64,000 bases of DNA from JAKPQE01 sp041397845. Lineage in GTDB: Bacteria; Pseudomonadota; Alphaproteobacteria; Rhizobiales; JAKPQE01. The DNA is taken from NCBI GenBank assembly GCA_041397845.1, contig JAWKVW010000012.1, forward strand, positions 1 to 64,000. Direction: 5' to 3'. Within the stretch, counting starts at the first letter, position 1. Each line of letters starts with the position of its first letter. Positions 25,270 to 32,566 of the stretch are shown in pieces. The notes beneath the pieces were generated by a model. The model was not told the origin of the DNA, did no database searches, and worked only from the letters and a program-made list of their open reading frames with translations. The position numbers were made by a program, and so were the translations under genes.

Positions 25270-25446
25270 TTACTGCGGACGCTGCTTCAGGGCGTAAAGA
25301 TCGGCGCCCTTCTTCGTCGTGATAGCAAGCGTCTCCGCGGCCTTCGCGATCGCCTCGTCGAAAGCCTGGGAAAGCTGCTCGTTGCCCGCACCGCTGGCGC
25401 CACTGGTGCCCGTGGCGGCGTTGGTTGCACCCGTAAGGTCTGCCAT
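25270..25446 (-). CDS. 58-residue T3SS small protein, best needle/pilin (SctF) candidate
   Basis: The frame ATG 25446 to TAA 25270 encodes 58 residues: an N-terminus rich in Ala/Gly/Thr (MADLTGATNAATGTSGASGA) then a helical segment (LSQAFDEAIAKAAETLAITT). This is very like the rhizobial pilin NopA in length and style (NopA also begins MADIT). It follows the YscE-like gene, as yscF follows yscE, and precedes sctD. Confidence 0.6.
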   Translation of the reverse strand: MADLTGATNAATGTSGASGAGNEQLSQAFDEAIAKAAETLAITTKKGADLYALKQRPQ

Positions 25447-25458
25447 AGCCTGTCTCCG

Positions 25459-25686
25459 TTACCACTCTTTCGCACTGTGCCGGGCGCGCAGCTCGGCGGT
25501 GCACACAAAGGCAGACTTGCTGGCCGAAATCAGGAGCTGCCGTGTCGGCGACGCACTGCCCGAAACCATCTCCTCCTGACGGAGGCGCTGATTGATGCGC
25601 CTCAGTGTCTTTTCGAGAAGACCAAGATCGGACAGGACATTCGCACCGGCATCCTTGCCTGGTTCGTCCTTCAAGCCCAAGGTCAT
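25459..25686 (-). CDS. Small helical protein, YscE-like needle-chaperone candidate
   Basis: About 75 residues from the ATG at 25686 (MTLGLKDEPGKDAGANVLSD); a second in-frame start two codons upstream (25692) is possible. A long helix (LSDLGLLEKTLRRINQRLRQ) is followed by a polar part and a second helix. Immediately downstream is the pilin-like gene. YscE is a helical hairpin of 66 residues that, with YscG, holds the needle subunit in the cytosol. The role is inferred from this position only. Confidence 0.5.
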   Translation of the reverse strand: MTLGLKDEPGKDAGANVLSDLGLLEKTLRRINQRLRQEEMVSGSASPTRQLLISASKSAFVCTAELRARHSAKEW

Positions 25687-25692
25687 ACACAC

Positions 25693-25881
25693 CTACCTTT
25701 GCTCATTTGAACCTAAAGGCACGCAGGTGGCTATTGCATCCGTGCCGACTGCGTACGTAGTTCATTTCTCTTCCCGTATTCTCGATCATTCAGCGTATTT
25801 TCAGGCGCTGAAAGCATATTTCCGGCCGGGATTAACTATACTCCGAGTATTCTTCCGGAGTTCGCCGCCGGCCGATACTGC
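25693..25881. promoter_or_regulatory. Promoter gap of the needle-sctD-X-Y-V unit with CTACG box, copy 4
   Basis: An AT-richer gap of 189 bases. CTGCGTACGTAG at 25749-25760 combines two overlapping T3SS half-sites and lies about 60 bases before the YscE-like gene. Farther upstream is an inverted repeat, ACTCCG...CGGAGT (about 25842-25862). The gap suggests a promoter after the short sctC gene. Confidence 0.5.
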
Positions 25882-26529
25882 CTAGCGGGCCGGGACATGC
25901 TGGATGATCCCGAACTTGACCATTCGCACGCCGGTGACGGCCGGACGTCCGGCAATCAGAGACTCGACGATCAGTTCGACACGGGCGATGTAGCTCGGCG
26001 GTCCGGAAACGAGCACGGCGCGGGCCGTCGGCATGTGCTTCATGCCGAAGCGGTCGGGGTCGAGCCCTGCCTCGGAGATCTCGTCACGGACCGTCTCATA
26101 GGGAATGTTCTGCAGGCCGATCATGCGCGAGGCCGCCTCGGACACCGAGGAGACATGCAGCGTCTGGCCTTCGAAGAACCAGTCGATCTGGAACCGGCGC
26201 GACAGCTCGTCGAGGAAGGCCGTCGGCTCGCTCGGGACGCGCAGGTTGCGGACGTGGCCGCGCACGGAGCGGGCGATCTCGGCGCGGATGCCGAAGCGTC
26301 GGGCGAAGTCCTTGATGAGCGAGCCGAGGTCCTGGTCGACGATGAGGATTTCCTCGCCGCGCGCCGCTTCATCGAGAGCGCCGCGAATGTCGGGCGCCGA
26401 GACGACGACCGGCTCCTCGGTTGCCGCCGGCCTGGCGGTGATGACGGCCTGTGCCGAGGCGGGGGCGCCAAGGGTGGCGAGCATCGCGGCGGCAGCAAGT
26501 GTCGTGGAGATGGTGAGGGTCTTTTTCAT
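25882..26529 (-). CDS. sctC: SctC N-terminal domains only (RhcC1-like short secretin gene)
   Basis: A 215-residue exported protein: a Sec signal peptide (residues 1-26, ending APASAQA), then N0 domain sequence with the typical VDQDLGSLIKDFARRFGIRA and VPSEPTAFLDELSRRFQIDWF, then an N1-like domain (RAVLVSGPPSYIARVELIVE). The protein stops at a clear TAG after HVPAR. The C-terminal secretin channel domain, about 300 residues or more in normal SctC, is absent, and no sequence in the gap downstream restores it. Rhizobial T3SSs split SctC into RhcC1 (N-domains) and RhcC2 (channel); this gene matches C1. No C2 is present in this window. Confidence 0.8.
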   Translation of the reverse strand: MKKTLTISTTLAAAAMLATLGAPASAQAVITARPAATEEPVVVSAPDIRGALDEAARGEEILIVDQDLGSLIKDFARRFGIRAEIARSVRGHVRNLRVPSEPTAFLDELSRRFQIDWFFEGQTLHVSSVSEAASRMIGLQNIPYETVRDEISEAGLDPDRFGMKHMPTARAVLVSGPPSYIARVELIVESLIAGRPAVTGVRMVKFGIIQHVPAR

Positions 26530-27274
26530 CTTTGGAAATCCCGGTCCTGCCGCTCAGGAAGACGGCGAGGCCATAGCCATCGCCAGTGTCCTCGGCGCTG
26601 TCGGCGGTTTCATCCTCGCCGGCCTTCAGGCCGAGCTTGCGGGCGACGCGGACAAGATCGCTGAGGCCGTATGCCTTGGTCTTGCGGCGGATGTTGAGGC
26701 GGTGGGTCTCGACGGTGCGGACGCTGAGCTCAAGGCGGCGGGCAACCTCCTTGTTGCTCATGCCGTCGGCGAGCAGGCGAAGCACTTCCGTCTCGCGGTG
26801 GGTAAGGTTGTAGAGATTGACGCCGTTTACGGTGCTGGAGCGGCCGGAAAAGAGCTTGCCGATGAGCGAGTTGGAGAAGTAGTTGCCGCCGCCGGCGACG
26901 GCGCGCACGGCATTGGCATACTCGACCGGTTCGGCATTCTTGGCGACGAAACCGGCGACGCCGGCCTGGATCATCTGCTGGACCTCGAAGGGGTCGGCGG
27001 CGAGGTAGCAGACGAGAATTCGCGCTTCCTCGGATGTTTCCTGCAGGCGACGGGCGGTTTCGTGGGTGTTGATCTTGGTCAGGGACGAGTCGAGGAGCAC
27101 CACGTCCGGCGCGTGGGTCTTGGCGGCCAGCACGGCAGCATAGCCGTCGCCGGCCTCGGCGACGACGTGACATGCTCCGGTCTTTTCGAGACAGACCTTG
27201 AGGCCTTCGCGAACGATCGGATGGCTGTCGACAATGAGGACTTTGATGGTCTGTTCGGACATCTCGTCACTCAT
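26369..27274 (-). CDS. NarL/FixJ-type response regulator, probable T3SS regulator
   Basis: A receiver domain (VLIVDSHPIVREGLKVCLEK, phospho-acceptor Asp in VVLLDSSL) followed by a LuxR-type helix-turn-helix (LTHRETEVLRLLADGMSNKE, VARRLELSVRTVETHRLNI). Real coding probably ends near residue 235. The frame then runs on 161 bases into sctC in another frame, with a translation that no longer looks protein-like, so an indel may hide a nearer stop (a TGA at about 26553 exists in the next frame). No sensor kinase gene is nearby. Its place inside the T3SS cluster makes it the best candidate to bind the CTACG boxes. Confidence 0.8.
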   Translation of the reverse strand: MSDEMSEQTIKVLIVDSHPIVREGLKVCLEKTGACHVVAEAGDGYAAVLAAKTHAPDVVLLDSSLTKINTHETARRLQETSEEARILVCYLAADPFEVQQMIQAGVAGFVAKNAEPVEYANAVRAVAGGGNYFSNSLIGKLFSGRSSTVNGVNLYNLTHRETEVLRLLADGMSNKEVARRLELSVRTVETHRLNIRRKTKAYGLSDLVRVARKLGLKAGEDETADSAEDTGDGYGLAVFLSGRTGISKDEKDPHHLHDTCCRRDARHPWRPRLGTGRHHRQAGGNRGAGRRLGARHSRRSR

Positions 27275-27362
27275 CCCTGCTTCGGGAGCTGTTGCGGGAA
27301 GCGGACCGGAGCTGGCACGACGCGCATCAGGCGCGCCGGAGCTTCGGCCGGCCGGTGCGCCG

Positions 27363-27656
27363 TCAGAGAACGGCGTCGCGGTTCTCGGAGATCATCACAA
27401 GGAAAGGAACGGCGCCGCCGCCCTTCAGGATGAGCGAGCCGGACGCCGTCACCGTGCGGATATCGCGGTAATTGTGGGCGGCGTTGATCTCGGCGTCGAT
27501 GATCTCGCCCGGCACGGTCAGGCCCTGAATGGTGTTCAGAAAGGAGTCGACGATGCGCGCCGGCGCATTCTCGATAAATTCGGACGGTGCCTCGAATTCG
27601 TACCGGCCCTCGCCCGCATCACCGGGGAAAAGAAGAATGGCCCGGAAAGTCGCCAT
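27363..27656 (-). CDS. Unknown small protein of the T3SS locus
   Basis: A 97-residue soluble protein starting at ATG 27656 (MATFRAILLFPGDAGEGRYE). It alternates strands and helices (FIENAPARIVDSFLNTIQGL, VTASGSLILKGGGAVPFLVM), suggesting a small compact alpha/beta fold. No family is recognised and there is no signal peptide or membrane helix. It lies between the 195-residue unknown gene and the response regulator, on the same strand. Confidence 0.6.
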   Translation of the reverse strand: MATFRAILLFPGDAGEGRYEFEAPSEFIENAPARIVDSFLNTIQGLTVPGEIIDAEINAAHNYRDIRTVTASGSLILKGGGAVPFLVMISENRDAVL

Positions 27657-27833
27657 GGTGGTGCTCCAAACGGTCTGTTTGCTTCGTCTCATGCAATCGA
27701 CCATTCGCGCCCGGCGGGGTGTGCCGGTTTCGCGGACGGGCCAATCGACTACCGCTTATCGAGCAATACCTGTGCCAGTTGTATTTTCCCGGAACGGCAC
27801 ATCCGGGTTTCGTTTGGGGACTCCGATTCCCGG

Positions 27834-28421
27834 CTATTGCTCGGTCTTGATCAGAGTAACCGGCTTGAAGAGGCTTTCGCCACCACTTTGACCGGCTGTT
27901 CCAAAACGAGAGGCGAGCATATCCCCAAGCGCGCGTTCGAACATGCCGCTGTCGCGGCCGTCCTGCCAGGCGCCGTAAAGGCGTTCGGAAACGAAGACCG
28001 TATCGCCGGCCGAGACGAAGTTGAAGCTGACGCCGGCCGGGCTGGAATTGTTGCTGGCAACAACGGCGATCTCCGGCAGGAAGACGTTCCGCTTCGAGAC
28101 AAGGCCGGAGAGCATGTCGATGAGGGCGTCGCGGCGGGCGGCATCCACGCCCTCCCCGGCCTTGCGGCGCTTCTTCAGGCTTTTCAGCACGTCCCGGAAC
28201 TGGACGACATCGACCGTCTCATAGGTCGGCGTGCCGGTCCTGGCGCTGCGCGTATCGGCGACGGGAGCAAGGCTGACGCGGGTCGGCTGGACGGGCGCGG
28301 CCTTGTCGGCGGAGATAACGCGGGTCTTCGTCGCCTTCAGCGTATCGGCAAAGCCGCGGGCAGCGGTCTCGCCGGCAATGTTTGACGGAGACGTCGGGCC
28401 ATTCTGGTCGATCTTGCTCAC
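27834..28421 (-). CDS. Unknown 195-residue protein at the head of the T3SS core
   Basis: An N-terminal region of about 65 residues rich in Ser/Thr/Ala/Pro (MSKIDQNGPTSPSNIAGETA) looks disordered, like a type III secretion signal or a chaperone-bound segment. It is followed by a helical and strand-containing part (VVQFRDVLKSLKKRRKAGEG, NFVSAGDTVFVSERLYGAWQ). There is no Sec signal. I do not recognise a family. It could be a secreted accessory protein, a regulator, or a diverged ruler/gatekeeper, given that sctP and sctW are otherwise missing. Confidence 0.6.
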   Translation of the reverse strand: MSKIDQNGPTSPSNIAGETAARGFADTLKATKTRVISADKAAPVQPTRVSLAPVADTRSARTGTPTYETVDVVQFRDVLKSLKKRRKAGEGVDAARRDALIDMLSGLVSKRNVFLPEIAVVASNNSSPAGVSFNFVSAGDTVFVSERLYGAWQDGRDSGMFERALGDMLASRFGTAGQSGGESLFKPVTLIKTEQ

Positions 28422-28597
28422 GCGTCATACTCCACATGGACGAACATCTGTCAGCAAAAGCCGCGCCAGATGCGCGTTATTACCGGTGCCGAGACGGCGG
28501 CGCCGCCCCCCAGCCTACACCAGGGAGCGGCATGACGAGAGTCCTACTTCCCGCCCGTCCGTGTCTGCCGCCGGACATTGCGCCCGGCGGCAATACA

Positions 28598-30292
28598 TCA
28601 AGCTGCTTCGAACTTGTTGTGAGCTTCAAAGCTGGTGTCGAACAGACCGCCAACCTCGTAGGACTTGACCGCGTCCTTGTCGCCGGCGGCGGTCATGTTG
28701 CCATCAGCGTCCTCGATGGCGCCGCCACCCTGGGCACCGGCACCGGTGTCACCATTGCGGGCAACCCCGTCGCCATCAGCCGACTGGCCCCAGAGGCCAT
28801 GCGGCATGACGCCATCGGCGTTCACGTTGGTGCTCGAGAAGTTGATGTTCAGATATGAGGTCGAGTTGACCTCCATCTTGTACTCGTCGCTGGCGACGGT
28901 GATCTTGGTGCCGGCCTTGGTGACGAGGCCGTCATTGTAGGTGCCGTCAGCCGTATAGGCCTCGCCATTGACCGAGACGGCGCCGTTCTTGCCGATCAGA
29001 ACCTGATCGGAGCCGACGGTGATGCCCATCTCGCCCATGGTGGTGGCGCCGTTCGAGCCATAGGCCTGGAACGTGGCGTTCACCTGCACGCCCTGGTCGG
29101 ACAGGATGTTGTAGGTCTTGCCGGCCTCGCCCTGGACGTCATACTTGCCGCCCTCGGCGCCGACGAAGTGCGGATCGCCCCAGATGCACGAACCGTCACC
29201 AACCTCGACGGGGGTGATGTCCTCGACGTCGACCGTCTGGTCGCAGAACTGGAAGTGCTCGACGTTGCGGACGGTGTCCTTGCCGTCACGGCCGTCGACG
29301 ATCCAGGAATTGTCGTCGCCCTGGGTCACGGTGTACTCGGCGTACTGGCCGCGGAACACGGCGGTATCGTCGCCCTCGCCGCCATCGATGACGTCGTCAC
29401 CGCAAAGGCCGACGAGACGGTCGTTGCCATCAGTGCCGGTCAGGGTGTTGTCGGCGCTGTTGCCGATGATGGTCTGGTCGTAATCGTCAAACGAGCCGCA
29501 GTTGGCGCCCTGGCCGGTGCCGCCGGTGCCGCCGGTGCCTTCGTTCGCGGTTCCGCCGCCGCACTGGTCGCCGGTATTGGTGGCATTGCCGCCGCCGCAA
29601 TGGCCGTTGCCATCGGTGCCCGTGCTGCCGTCGCTGCCGCCGTGGTGGCCGCGGCCGTGCGTGCCGGAGCTGCCGTCACCGTTGCCGCAATGGCGCGGCT
29701 CGGTGCCGGTCCAGGGGGCGGGCTGCGTCTCGACCGGGGTATCGCATCCCTGCCAGTCGACATTGCCACCGTCGCACGGCAGCGGCTGCGGCCGGCCATA
29801 GATTGCGCAACCGCCGGTGCCGTCGCCCCAACCGGTGCCGCCGCCCCAGCCGGAACCGCCAGTGCTGCCGGTATCGCTGCTGCCGCCAGTGCCGCCGGAC
29901 GTGGTGCCGCCAGTGCAGCCGCCACCCCAGTTGCCGCCGCCGCAGCCGCCGTAGCCCATGTCCTGGGACGAGAACTGCGCGAGCTGCGAGAGAAGCTGGG
30001 TCACCTGGGTGAGAAGCTGCTGGACCTGCTGCTGCAGCGCCATGATGCTGGCGTTGTTGCCCTGCTGCATGCCGGTGCCGCCGTTGCTGCCGGTGGAACC
30101 GTTGGAGCAGCCGCTGCCGCCATTGCCGCCGGACGTGGTGCCGGAGCAGCCGCCATGATGGCCACGCTGGCCGGCGGCCTGGGCGTTGCCGAGCTGGGTC
30201 ATGAAGCTGCCGCCGAAGCGGAAACCGGCGCTGAAGCTGCCACAGGTCGAAACGCCCGTTGCGCCCGCCTGCATCGGATTGAAGTACGTCAT
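28598..30292 (-). CDS. Harpin-like glycine-rich protein with RTX repeats and a C-terminal GDPH (VWD/DUF1521-like) domain
   Basis: A 564-residue protein without Sec signal. Residues 1-75 are Gly/Ser/Asn-rich; 82-106 form a Gln/Leu amphipathic helix (IMALQQQVQQLLTQVTQLLS); 112-265 are extremely rich in Gly/Ser/Thr with spaced Cys; 275-312 hold RTX-type repeats (TGTDGNDRLVGL, GEGDDTAVF); 315-360 resemble the tail of the 8909 protein (VRNVEHFQFCD). Residues about 365-530 begin CIWGDPHF and continue KYDVQGEAGKTYNILSDQGV, the pattern of VWD/DUF1521-type domains. Some such GDPH modules (for example in the T3SS substrate NopE1) cut themselves at the Asp-Pro bond when calcium is present. T3SS export and autocleavage here are inferences. 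Confidence 0.75.
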   Translation of the reverse strand: MTYFNPMQAGATGVSTCGSFSAGFRFGGSFMTQLGNAQAAGQRGHHGGCSGTTSGGNGGSGCSNGSTGSNGGTGMQQGNNASIMALQQQVQQLLTQVTQLLSQLAQFSSQDMGYGGCGGGNWGGGCTGGTTSGGTGGSSDTGSTGGSGWGGGTGWGDGTGGCAIYGRPQPLPCDGGNVDWQGCDTPVETQPAPWTGTEPRHCGNGDGSSGTHGRGHHGGSDGSTGTDGNGHCGGGNATNTGDQCGGGTANEGTGGTGGTGQGANCGSFDDYDQTIIGNSADNTLTGTDGNDRLVGLCGDDVIDGGEGDDTAVFRGQYAEYTVTQGDDNSWIVDGRDGKDTVRNVEHFQFCDQTVDVEDITPVEVGDGSCIWGDPHFVGAEGGKYDVQGEAGKTYNILSDQGVQVNATFQAYGSNGATTMGEMGITVGSDQVLIGKNGAVSVNGEAYTADGTYNDGLVTKAGTKITVASDEYKMEVNSTSYLNINFSSTNVNADGVMPHGLWGQSADGDGVARNGDTGAGAQGGGAIEDADGNMTAAGDKDAVKSYEVGGLFDTSFEAHNKFEAA

Positions 30293-30473
30293 TGTCTGAA
30301 CCTCACTGCTGTGCGGAGCGCTGCTCCATCGAGGCTACAGATTGGCGGCCCAGCCTCGCCCCAACAATTTGTCCGGAATGCGCATCGGCGTCCGCACTAC
30401 GCAAGTTCTTGCGTATTTTGAAATCCCGAATACTTAGTGCTCTGCTCTCATTTACGTTAATTATTTACGTAAA
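30293..30473. promoter_or_regulatory. Upstream region of the 564-residue RTX gene with CTACG box, copy 5
   Basis: CTACGCA-agttc-TTGCGTA at 30397-30415 is nearly a perfect dyad (TACGCAAG-TT-CTTGCGTA) and lies 105-123 bases before the start at 30292. Upstream, next to the previous gene's stop, is a second element: ATTTACGT-TAATT-ATTTACGTAAAT (about 30450-30474). Confidence 0.55.
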
Positions 30474-31361
30474 TCAGAACTTCTCGCTAATCATACGGGT
30501 GACCTCCGGCAATATTTCCGTGGCTTTCTTCGTGTACGTATTGCCGGTGTTGCCAAGCTTGAGGGAGATCTCGCCGGTATTCGGGTTGATGTTCATCTGC
30601 TGGCGCCAGGCGACGCCGACGAACGAGCGCTTGTATCCCGAGAGGCTTTTCTTCAGCCCGTCGACGACGAATTCGCGGGCAGCCTTCATGCCGGCCTTCT
30701 TGGCGATATAGCCGAGGGGCGAACGGCCAACGAGCGGCACGCCGTCGACCATGTCGTCGACGCCCTTGGCGAAGTCGTCGGCGAGCTTCTGGACGACTTC
30801 CTGCTCGAGCTTGGCGACCATCTTCTTCTGCGCCTTGGACGATGTGGCCGAGACGATGATGCCGGTATTGACGCTGCCGACAGATCTCGTGGCGAACTGA
30901 TCGAGGCCGCCGCGGATGTTGCCGAAGGCGAGCGTGTGGCTGTTCAGTTCGCGGGTGCCGAAATAAGGCTTGCCGACCTCGAGCGATCCGCTGCCATAGT
31001 TGCCGGTGGCGATGTCGGTGGTGCCGTCCTCGTGGCGGAGCGCGATGAAGATCGTCGTGCCGCGGAAAACGTCGCCAACCGACTTCTCGCTCCAGCCGTC
31101 CGCATTGGCGGCGGCGATCTTCTCCATTGAGGGAAGCGCGGCGGCGAGGATGCCGGTGCCGGCATAGCTGAACTGGACCGCGACGACGCCGGCCTGCGGC
31201 GTCAACAATTGCTTGGCGAACTCGGCCGCCGGTCCGGTGGACGATGCGGCTGCGGCCGGCTTTGCCTTGGCGTTGTTCATCGCCGAAGAAAACGCACCTG
31301 CCGCATTGGATGATGCTGCGCCTGCCGCCGGTGTCGAGACGGCTGCCACTCCGTTGGTCAT
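30474..31361 (-). CDS. Unknown T3SS-locus protein, paralogue of 10728-11678
   Basis: A 295-residue protein with an Ala/Ser-rich disordered N-terminus (about 1-48), no Sec signal, and a core shared with the 10728-11678 product: QAGVVAVQFSYAGTGILAAA, FRGTTIFIALRHEDG, SVNTGIIVSATSS, and VGVAWRQQMNINPNTGEISL near the end. Helical segments occupy residues 190-250. The family is not recognised. It precedes the 564-residue RTX gene on the same strand, giving the same pairing (this family plus an RTX/harpin-like protein) as at the other end of the locus. The ribosome site AGGGCAGGG supports the start. Confidence 0.7.
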   Translation of the reverse strand: MTNGVAAVSTPAAGAASSNAAGAFSSAMNNAKAKPAAAASSTGPAAEFAKQLLTPQAGVVAVQFSYAGTGILAAALPSMEKIAAANADGWSEKSVGDVFRGTTIFIALRHEDGTTDIATGNYGSGSLEVGKPYFGTRELNSHTLAFGNIRGGLDQFATRSVGSVNTGIIVSATSSKAQKKMVAKLEQEVVQKLADDFAKGVDDMVDGVPLVGRSPLGYIAKKAGMKAAREFVVDGLKKSLSGYKRSFVGVAWRQQMNINPNTGEISLKLGNTGNTYTKKATEILPEVTRMISEKF

Positions 31362-31506
31362 TTCCCTGCCCTACCCCGTTACCCGGTCCCGATCGGTTGC
31401 CGGGACACGTTGTGGTCGCAGAGTCCTGCAGGTGTTAACCATATTCAATACGCGGCCCCTACCTACGTAGAAGGCCGCGTAGTTCTGATGACTTTCCGTA
31501 ATGCCG
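31362..31506. promoter_or_regulatory. Upstream region of 31361 gene with CTACG box, copy 6
   Basis: CTACGTA-gaagg-CCGCGTA(G) at 31463-31482, a dyad-like 7-5-7 box 102-120 bases before the ATG at 31361. It marks the right border of the T3SS locus; the next gene to the right is the aldolase of the phenol pathway. Confidence 0.55.
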
Positions 31507-32566
31507 TCAGCGGACGATGGCGCCTTCGGTGAGCAGGCCGCGTTCCTTGGCCATGGTCATCGCGGTGTCCTCGATCATGTCTTCCTGGCCACCGATCATC
31601 TTCTTGCGGCCAAGCTCGACGAGGATGTCGCGGGCTGGAACGCCGAAACGGTCGGCGGCGCGCTTGGCGTGCAGCAGGAAGGTCGAGTAGACGCCGGCAT
31701 AGCCGAGGGTCAGGGAGGCGCGGTCGATGCGCACGAGATGATCCATCAGCGGCACGACGGTGTCCTCGGCCAGATCCATGAGGCCGAAGAGATCGCAGCC
31801 GGTCTCGATGCCCATGCGGTCGCAGACGGCGACGAAGACCTCGAGCGGGGTGTTGCCGGCACCGGCGCCGAGCCCGGCGGAGGAAACATCGATGCGGCTG
31901 GCGCCGGCCTCGATGGCGGCGAGCGAGTTGGCGATGCCCATGCCCATGTTGTGGTGGCCGTGGAAGCCGATCTCGGTCTCCGGCTGCAGCGCGGCACGCA
32001 GGCCGCCGATGCGGGCGCGGACGTCGTCCGGCAGCATGTAGCCGGCGGAATCGGTGACGTAGACCGTGTTGGCGCCATAGGATTCCATCAGGAGGCCCTG
32101 CTCGACGATGCCCTCCGGCGAGTTGAGATGGGCCATCATCAGGAAGCCGTTGGTGTCCATGCCGTTGTGGCGTAGGGGCGATGTGCTGACGGGCGGTGTC
32201 GGCCTCGGTGCAATGGGTGGCACAGTGCACACCGTGGGCGCCGGCCGCATGGGCCTCGTCGAGTTCCTGCATGGTGCCGAGACCGGGGATCAGCAGCACC
32301 GAGATCTTCGAGCGGGTCAGCTTTCCGGCGACGGCGGCGATGTACTCGGCATTCTCGTGCAGGGCACGGCCGTGCTGGACGGAATTGCCGCCGAGCCCGG
32401 CGCCGTGGGTCACCTGCATCCAGGGCACGCCGGCGGTGTCGAGCGCGGTTGCGACGGTGACCATCTGGTCGATGGTGATCTGCTCGCGCTTGGCATGCAT
32501 GCCGTCGCGCAGCGTCATGTCATGAATGATGACCTTGCGGCCCTTCAGCGATCCATTGGAAGTCAT
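31507..32566 (-). pseudogene. dmpG: 4-hydroxy-2-oxovalerate aldolase, one frameshift
   Basis: Splits 4-hydroxy-2-oxovalerate into pyruvate and acetaldehyde, the last carbon-splitting step of the meta-cleavage pathway. The N-terminal part (VIIHDMTLRDGMHAKREQIT, metal and substrate site) and the C-terminal part (MDTNGFLMMAHLNSPEGIVE, then IGFHGHHNMGMGIANSLAAI with metal-binding HxH) are each complete but lie in different frames, joined near 32170-32185. Together they give the normal length of about 345-350 residues. The ATG overlaps the stop of the acetaldehyde dehydrogenase gene by one base, as expected for partners that channel acetaldehyde. The break is probably an assembly error. Confidence 0.88.

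Noticed and set aside
28680..30420. Long plus-strand open frames across the 564-residue RTX gene
   Set aside because: They are Ala/Val-rich shadows of the Gly/Thr/Ser codons of the minus-strand gene, without start signals.
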